A stretch of DNA of 21,865 nucleotides, taken from assembly GCA_030615555.1 (NCBI GenBank), contig JAUWZB010000003.1, forward strand, positions 1-21,865. Reading direction: 5' to 3'. Of this stretch, positions 20,948 to 21,865 are shown piece after piece (positions within the stretch are counted from its first letter, which is position 1; every line of letters begins with the position of its first letter). Made by a program: the position numbers and the translations under genes. Under the pieces are notes generated by a model. That model made no database searches. It was not told the origin of the DNA and worked only from the letters and a program-made list of their open reading frames with translations. This DNA is from Dehalococcoidales bacterium (GTDB lineage: Bacteria; Chloroflexota; Dehalococcoidia; E44-bin15).

Positions 20948-21865
20948 ACCAGCCTTAAGCTGCCCAGCGCTCCCGCGATCCGCCTCAAGCACCGCTCCCG
21001 GCCCAGCACTGCCATTGTCTGAAATAGGGGTGGGGCCGCAGTGCGCCCGGTGACCGCGACCCTAAGCAGTCCGAAGAGTTCCCCAGTCTTAAGCCCCAGC
21101 TCCGCTGCCAGGGGGCGAAGGACACCCTCCAGGGATGAGGCATCGAAGCTTGGTAGAGCCTGAAGCTTCTCTAAAGCGGTTCTTAGCGCTATTGGCGCTT
21201 TTTCTGCTCCAAAGGGGAGAGGGCCAGTGTAGCTTTCGCCTGGTTTTACTTCTAGGAGCCGTTGTTCAACTGCTCCGAGACCCATACCGAGATATAGATC
21301 GACAGGCCTGTAATCAAGCTCGTCAACAAAGAAGAAGGCGGCAAGCTCAGATACCTCGCCCAGCACCCGCACCCGCTCTTGAATCAGGGGCACTATCTGG
21401 CGCACATAGTCTCGCGAGATGGGGCGCTTCACTGTCTCGGGCAACCCTGACTCCAGAAAAGGCATCGCCCGCGCCACCAGCGCCTCGGTGCTCAACTGGC
21501 GCACATATACGCCATTCATCCAGCCAAGCTTCTCCTGGCTGAAGATCGCCCCTGTCTTGCCAATGCGCTCGATGGAGAAGTTTTGTACTAGTTCCTCTCG
21601 GCTCATGAGCTCGGTCTTATCATCAAGAGACCAGCCCAATAGGGCGAGAAAGTTCACCATCGCCTCCGGGAGGTATCCTTGATCCCGATACTCGATAATC
21701 GAGGTGGCACCATGGCGCTTGCTTAATTTGGCGCGATCCGGCCCCAAGATCATGGAAAGATGAGCAAACTCCGGCGGCTCATATCCCAAAGCCTCGTAGA
21801 GCAGGATGTGGCGAGGGGTGCTGGAGAGCCATTCGTCTGCCCTGAGGACATGGGAGACCTTCATC
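20944..21865 (-). CDS. gltX: Glutamyl-tRNA synthetase, C-terminal part (5' end outside window)
   Basis: 306 residues of a class Ic synthetase are visible, open at the right edge, so the N-terminal HIGH-motif half is missing. Seen are HVLRADEWLSSTPRHILLYEALG, the KMSKS-type motif KLSKRHGA (about 50 residues in), MVNFLALLGWS and FSIERIGKTGAIFSQEKLGWMNG. An alpha-helical anticodon-binding domain with LGLKTGELFGLLRVAVTG and PPLFQTMAVLG follows. The enzyme charges tRNA-Glu and, in organisms without GlnRS, also tRNA-Gln for later amidation by GatCAB. The adjoining tRNA-Gln gene is consistent with that. It is followed by the cysteine-rich small gene. Confidence 0.95.
   Translation of the reverse strand, partial: MKVSHVLRADEWLSSTPRHILLYEALGYEPPEFAHLSMILGPDRAKLSKRHGATSIIEYRDQGYLPEAMVNFLALLGWSLDDKTELMSREELVQNFSIERIGKTGAIFSQEKLGWMNGVYVRQLSTEALVARAMPFLESGLPETVKRPISRDYVRQIVPLIQERVRVLGEVSELAAFFFVDELDYRPVDLYLGMGLGAVEQRLLEVKPGESYTGPLPFGAEKAPIALRTALEKLQALPSFDASSLEGVLRPLAAELGLKTGELFGLLRVAVTGRTAAPPLFQTMAVLGRERCLRRIAGALGSLRLV

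Overview
The window (about 57% G+C by eye) is a dense bacterial chromosome segment with very short gaps, many gene overlaps and frequent GTG/TTG starts. The str/S10 gene order without tuf between fusA and rpsJ, an S12 of 142 residues with an extended N-terminal region, and an indirect-charging-type gltX beside a tRNA-Gln suggest a Chloroflexota (Dehalococcoidia-like) organism. This lineage call comes from gene content only and is moderate at best.

Left part, minus strand (1-6872): a ribosomal operon read right to left from a strong promoter and a structured leader: rpsL, rpsG, fusA, rpsJ, rplC, then an FtsX/MacB-type ABC permease and its ATPase, then rplD and rplW (rplW runs off the left edge). 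The ABC pair sits exactly between rplC and rplD, with stop/start coupling at every junction. This is the most unusual arrangement in the window.

Middle, plus strand (6828-13246): a promoter overlapping the rpsL promoter drives tlyA (rRNA methyltransferase) and an alpha/beta hydrolase. A near-consensus promoter, laid over the hydrolase stop codon, then starts the purine genes purF-purM-purH. A DPM1/ALG5-like glycosyltransferase follows.

Plus strand (13252-19713): a nicotinamidase fused to nicotinate phosphoribosyltransferase (two consecutive NAD-salvage steps in one chain), a lipoprotein, and a PrsW-like membrane protease gene that appears broken. Its N-terminal part lies at 15619-15924 and its C-terminal part at 19420-19713. 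Between them is a three-gene cassette with its own promoter: a 2-hydroxyacid dehydrogenase-like protein lacking two catalytic residues, an FGGY sugar kinase and a class II aldolase. The C-terminal remnant also carries an in-frame TAG. The likeliest reading is that the cassette entered the protease gene and replaced its middle.

Right edge, minus strand (19827-21865): partial gltX, a small cysteine-rich protein, tRNA-Gln(CUG) with its own promoter, and a two-TM membrane protein of unknown function. I saw no CRISPR array, transposase, or convincing intrinsic terminator (GC hairpin followed by a T run).
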